A DNA stretch of 64,000 bases from Hahella chejuensis KCTC 2396 (GTDB lineage Bacteria; Pseudomonadota; Gammaproteobacteria; Pseudomonadales; Oleiphilaceae). The translations under genes were made by a program, and so were the position numbers. Under the pieces are notes generated by a model. It was not told where the DNA came from, did no database searches, and worked only from the letters and a program-made list of their open reading frames with translations. The DNA is taken from positions 3,750,501 through 3,814,500 of the forward strand of contig NC_007645.1 in NCBI RefSeq assembly GCF_000012985.1, given 5' to 3'. Below are positions 61,737-64,000 of this stretch, in pieces. The first letter of the stretch is position 1, and each line of letters begins with the position of its first letter.

Positions 61737-62405
61737 CTACTGCTCCATGGAAGACACCAGCCTCGCCCACGCTACCGTGCGAGGGGGCAAGGCCTGTTCA
61801 CTTCCCTGATAAAAATTGAATGTCATGACGCTGAAATCGCCACTGTCTCCATCCCGCACCGTGGACGACCAATAGGGTCCGACGACGGTGCGGGGAAACA
61901 AGTAGGCGTTGATCATAGGTTGGCCCGGGTAGGTCTCCCGGTCCTGTAAGGAGCGCAACTCCTCAATGGTAGGTAAGCGCCAGGAGGCGACGCCGCAGTG
62001 TCGAACCCGATTCAGGGCCTGGATCAGGTCTTCGGTATCGCAGGGTTCGATGTGGTCGCCGAGGATGCAACTGCCCCTCTCCGCCTCGCCGCGGTCACCC
62101 TGCCGCCAGGAAAAGCTGGACTTGTAGTAATGGACATTCTCCTGCCAGCTCTTTACTTCCCAAATCACGTTGTTGCGGGCGTCCGCCACGCAGGCCCATG
62201 GGCCAAGTTTAGGCGCGACTTCCGCGCCGTCCGCGTCCAGCTTGCGCCAGCGCGCCAGTTCCGCCTGAATGCGGCGTTGCGCATGTTCGCCGGACGCGCC
62301 GGCGTCCTGTCCTCCGTTAACGGTCATGGCCACAATCATCGCCGCCGGGGCCACAATGCTAAGAGCGATTCCCATGATGATCTGAGTGCGCAGTCGCTTG
62401 CTCAT
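61737..62405 (-). CDS. DUF1566-type exported protein
   Basis: A 222-residue protein with an N-terminal membrane helix or signal (about 8-28). The C-terminal half has WRLPTIEELRSLQ and YWSST, the hallmark of DUF1566 (Lcl C-terminal-like), with Cys in ACVADA, SCILGD, EPCDTE and RHCGVA. Its start overlaps the stop of the cytochrome-like gene by 4 nt, so they are co-translated. It may be the electron-transfer partner or surface module of that protein. Confidence 0.82.
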   Translation of the reverse strand: MSKRLRTQIIMGIALSIVAPAAMIVAMTVNGGQDAGASGEHAQRRIQAELARWRKLDADGAEVAPKLGPWACVADARNNVIWEVKSWQENVHYYKSSFSWRQGDRGEAERGSCILGDHIEPCDTEDLIQALNRVRHCGVASWRLPTIEELRSLQDRETYPGQPMINAYLFPRTVVGPYWSSTVRDGDSGDFSVMTFNFYQGSEQALPPRTVAWARLVSSMEQ

Positions 62406-63928
62406 GGACTCACCCTTAAGCGGAGTGGACGATGATGATAGGCGTGCCGGGTTTGCGCATGATCAAAGGGCGCCACCCACATAAACACGCCGTCTTCGAT
62501 GGGAATATCAAAAGGAGACCCTGTCTCTCTGGCGCGGGCCAGCTCCAGATACCAGCGCCCGTCGCGCCATTGAGCCCGCCCGCGCACGTCGCCGCGATCG
62601 CCTTCGTAATGGCTCATCCAAAGTACGGAAGGCAGACCGTCGCCCACTGGCGTCTCATCACGCTCCGCCGTGTAAGCTCGCGAACCATACCAGGTCATGG
62701 CGTTCTCCCCCTTCGTCACGCCAGGACCATCGCGGGGCGTACGCAGTGGCGTCACGCCGCTGGTGCGAAACCACTCCCAGTTCTGGCGCACGCCGCCATC
62801 CTCCACCGGATCGGGTTGGTAGCCGGCTTTGTATCGAGGGCAAAACGCACAGGCCGCTTCCGGCTTGCCGAAGTGGTCGTCGTCCAGCACCGCCATATCG
62901 CCGCCGCGCACCGCTTTCCAATGCCAGACGTCGCGAATCGACCCGTCTGTCGTGTAATGATAGCCGCGTCCCGAACGACTGGCCGGATACCCCTCCAAAG
63001 GACGACCGCCCAGATGAACGCTGTTATCGCCGCCAAAGCCGCCGCCTTTGGACAGCATCACCGCCAGCTTATCCTCGTAATAAACCCGCTCGTCATCTTT
63101 CTCGAAGCCCGCATGCAGGGCCTTCCAGCCGGTCTGCGTCTTTTGCAGCGGAAGATGACTGTAATCCGCGTGAGCGTCAGGCCAGCTAATGGAGAAATAG
63201 ATCGTATAAGGATTCGCCAGCGCCCGGACTTCGACGGGTATGACAGCGTCATAATCGTTGCCCTGGTAGGTGGTCACCGTGACGGGCGCCGCATTCGCCC
63301 AGGCGTCTTCGTCCGGCGCCCCATCAATCTGAATACGGACCTTTTCCGCCAGCGGCGCGACCACCAGCGCCTGACTGTCCGCTCCCCCTCCCCACCAAAG
63401 CGCGGCGCCCGCCGCACAGGAGAAGACTAATAACCCCAGCCCCTGGGAGAATCTGCGGGGGATAAAGACCGCAGGCAAAAAACGTCCCCCTCGCAACGCC
63501 AGTTGCTCCATCAGGTGGGCGACAATCAGAGTGGCCAACAGCAGAGCGCACCAGTAATGGGTGGCCAGCACCCAATCAAGCACGCCTGCGCCAATACCGA
63601 GATAAAAGATAACGCCGCTAAGCAGCTGTACCGGCAAAATCAGGTAAAGCGCGCGTATCAGAAAACCTTTGGGGCGGGTTTGCGTCCTATCCGAGCGCTT
63701 TTTCAGCCAGGCGAGCGACACAGTAAAGCTTACCGCCAGCCAGCCCAGGGCTGCGCTTAAGTGCCATGAAATCATATCGCCCTGAGGAGCGATGGCGGAC
63801 CAGTACTCCTGCAATGGCCAGTCGCCGTCCGCCGCCAGGCGCATGCCGCTGGCCAGACTGACAGTAAACAGAGACATCGCACAGAGGTGAAGTAAAACGC
63901 GTAGCCAGTGAGAAGGGGGAAAGATCAT
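62402..63928 (-). CDS. Cytochrome b561-like membrane region fused to ethylbenzene-dehydrogenase-like haem domain
   Basis: A 508-residue protein. About five membrane helices in residues 8-185 carry His in HWLRVLLHL, SWHLSAAL, ATHYWC and VAHLMEQ, arranged as a b-type haem cytochrome. The periplasmic part (about 195-505) resembles the gamma-subunit haem b domain of ethylbenzene/dimethylsulfide-type dehydrogenases (IQIDGAPDEDAWANA and DVWHWKAVRGG). CAFCPRYK may be a disulfide. It probably passes electrons between periplasm and membrane. It is first of two overlapping genes and is preceded by another minus-strand gene. Confidence 0.8.
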   Translation of the reverse strand: MIFPPSHWLRVLLHLCAMSLFTVSLASGMRLAADGDWPLQEYWSAIAPQGDMISWHLSAALGWLAVSFTVSLAWLKKRSDRTQTRPKGFLIRALYLILPVQLLSGVIFYLGIGAGVLDWVLATHYWCALLLATLIVAHLMEQLALRGGRFLPAVFIPRRFSQGLGLLVFSCAAGAALWWGGGADSQALVVAPLAEKVRIQIDGAPDEDAWANAAPVTVTTYQGNDYDAVIPVEVRALANPYTIYFSISWPDAHADYSHLPLQKTQTGWKALHAGFEKDDERVYYEDKLAVMLSKGGGFGGDNSVHLGGRPLEGYPASRSGRGYHYTTDGSIRDVWHWKAVRGGDMAVLDDDHFGKPEAACAFCPRYKAGYQPDPVEDGGVRQNWEWFRTSGVTPLRTPRDGPGVTKGENAMTWYGSRAYTAERDETPVGDGLPSVLWMSHYEGDRGDVRGRAQWRDGRWYLELARARETGSPFDIPIEDGVFMWVAPFDHAQTRHAYHHRPLRLRVSP

Positions 63929-63950
63929 TGTAGTTTCTGTTGTTATCGGT

Positions 63951-64000
63951 TTAATTCACTTCGCCCTCCACCTGGAAAGACTTGGGGAGATGCGTGATTA
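63951..64000 (-). CDS. 3' end of an upstream gene (partial)
   Basis: Minus-strand codons from the window edge read ITHLPKSFQVEGEVN and stop at TAA (63951-63953). Only 15 residues are visible, with no family assignable. It ends 22 nt before the cytochrome-like gene, so it is likely the preceding gene of that operon. Confidence 0.45.
   Translation of the reverse strand, partial: ITHLPKSFQVEGEVN

Overview
The window looks like a chromosomal segment of a free-living, probably marine gammaproteobacterium. The evidence is the moderately high G+C, the abundance of two-component and c-di-GMP proteins, a canonical bacterioferritin, and secreted hydrolases. The overall impression is Hahella-like, but nothing in the sequence proves the genus. 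No rRNA, tRNA, transposase, integrase or CRISPR array was seen.

Layout. 1-1.4 kb: a heavy-metal-type OmpR-family response regulator, divergent from a small exported protein, with a symmetric dyad between them. 1.4-5.7 kb: a compact minus-strand operon of an alpha/beta-hydrolase-like protein, a caspase-like protease and an unknown protein. 6.1-8.2 kb: an exported metallo-beta-lactamase-fold hydrolase divergent from a LysR regulator. 8.5-11.8 kb: an EamA exporter, a radical SAM enzyme and an arginase-family enzyme, ending at a strong terminator. 11.9-19.5 kb: an A+T-richer block with a complete type I Zorya anti-phage system (zorABCD), next to the 3' remnant of a transporter substrate-binding gene. 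19.6-25.5 kb: housekeeping and accessory genes (GFA protein, lipoprotein, serine hydrolase, bacterioferritin, TauE/SafE exporter, REC-PAS regulator, small anchored protein). 25.8-27 kb: two lipoproteins, the second frameshifted. 27.2-33.5 kb: a PhyH-type dioxygenase, then a cluster of a DapF-like epimerase, an MFS transporter fused to a periplasmic sensor-like region, and an unknown 501-residue protein. 33.6-41.2 kb: two orphan substrate-binding proteins, a Cache-type hybrid histidine kinase and a REC-PAS-GGDEF-EAL-REC protein. 41.3-49.1 kb: an EF-G paralogue, two unusual Hsp70 proteins and a DUF2760 protein. 50.1-52.3 kb: a HlyU-family protein, then CdtB plus one ricin-type lectin subunit, forming a cytolethal-distending-toxin-like pair. 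52.4-64 kb: a methyltransferase, unknown proteins, a 3-phytase, a DUF2254 membrane protein, a secreted phosphatase with duplicated C-terminal modules, a DUF1566 lipid-anchored or membrane protein and a cytochrome b561/ethylbenzene-dehydrogenase-like fusion.

Two repeat families recur. One is a 149-bp multi-hairpin element with two full copies (6011-6159 and 53240-53388) and three partial copies. Its central stem carries paired compensatory changes between the full copies. The partial and full copies cluster around the toxin locus. The other is a tandem pair at 55194-55582 bounded by inverted CGCCCTGAGCTTGTCGAAGG arms.

The most notable systems are the CDT-like toxin pair, the caspase/hydrolase operon, the radical SAM/ureohydrolase/exporter set, the epimerase/sensor-MFS/unknown cluster, and the complete Zorya system.
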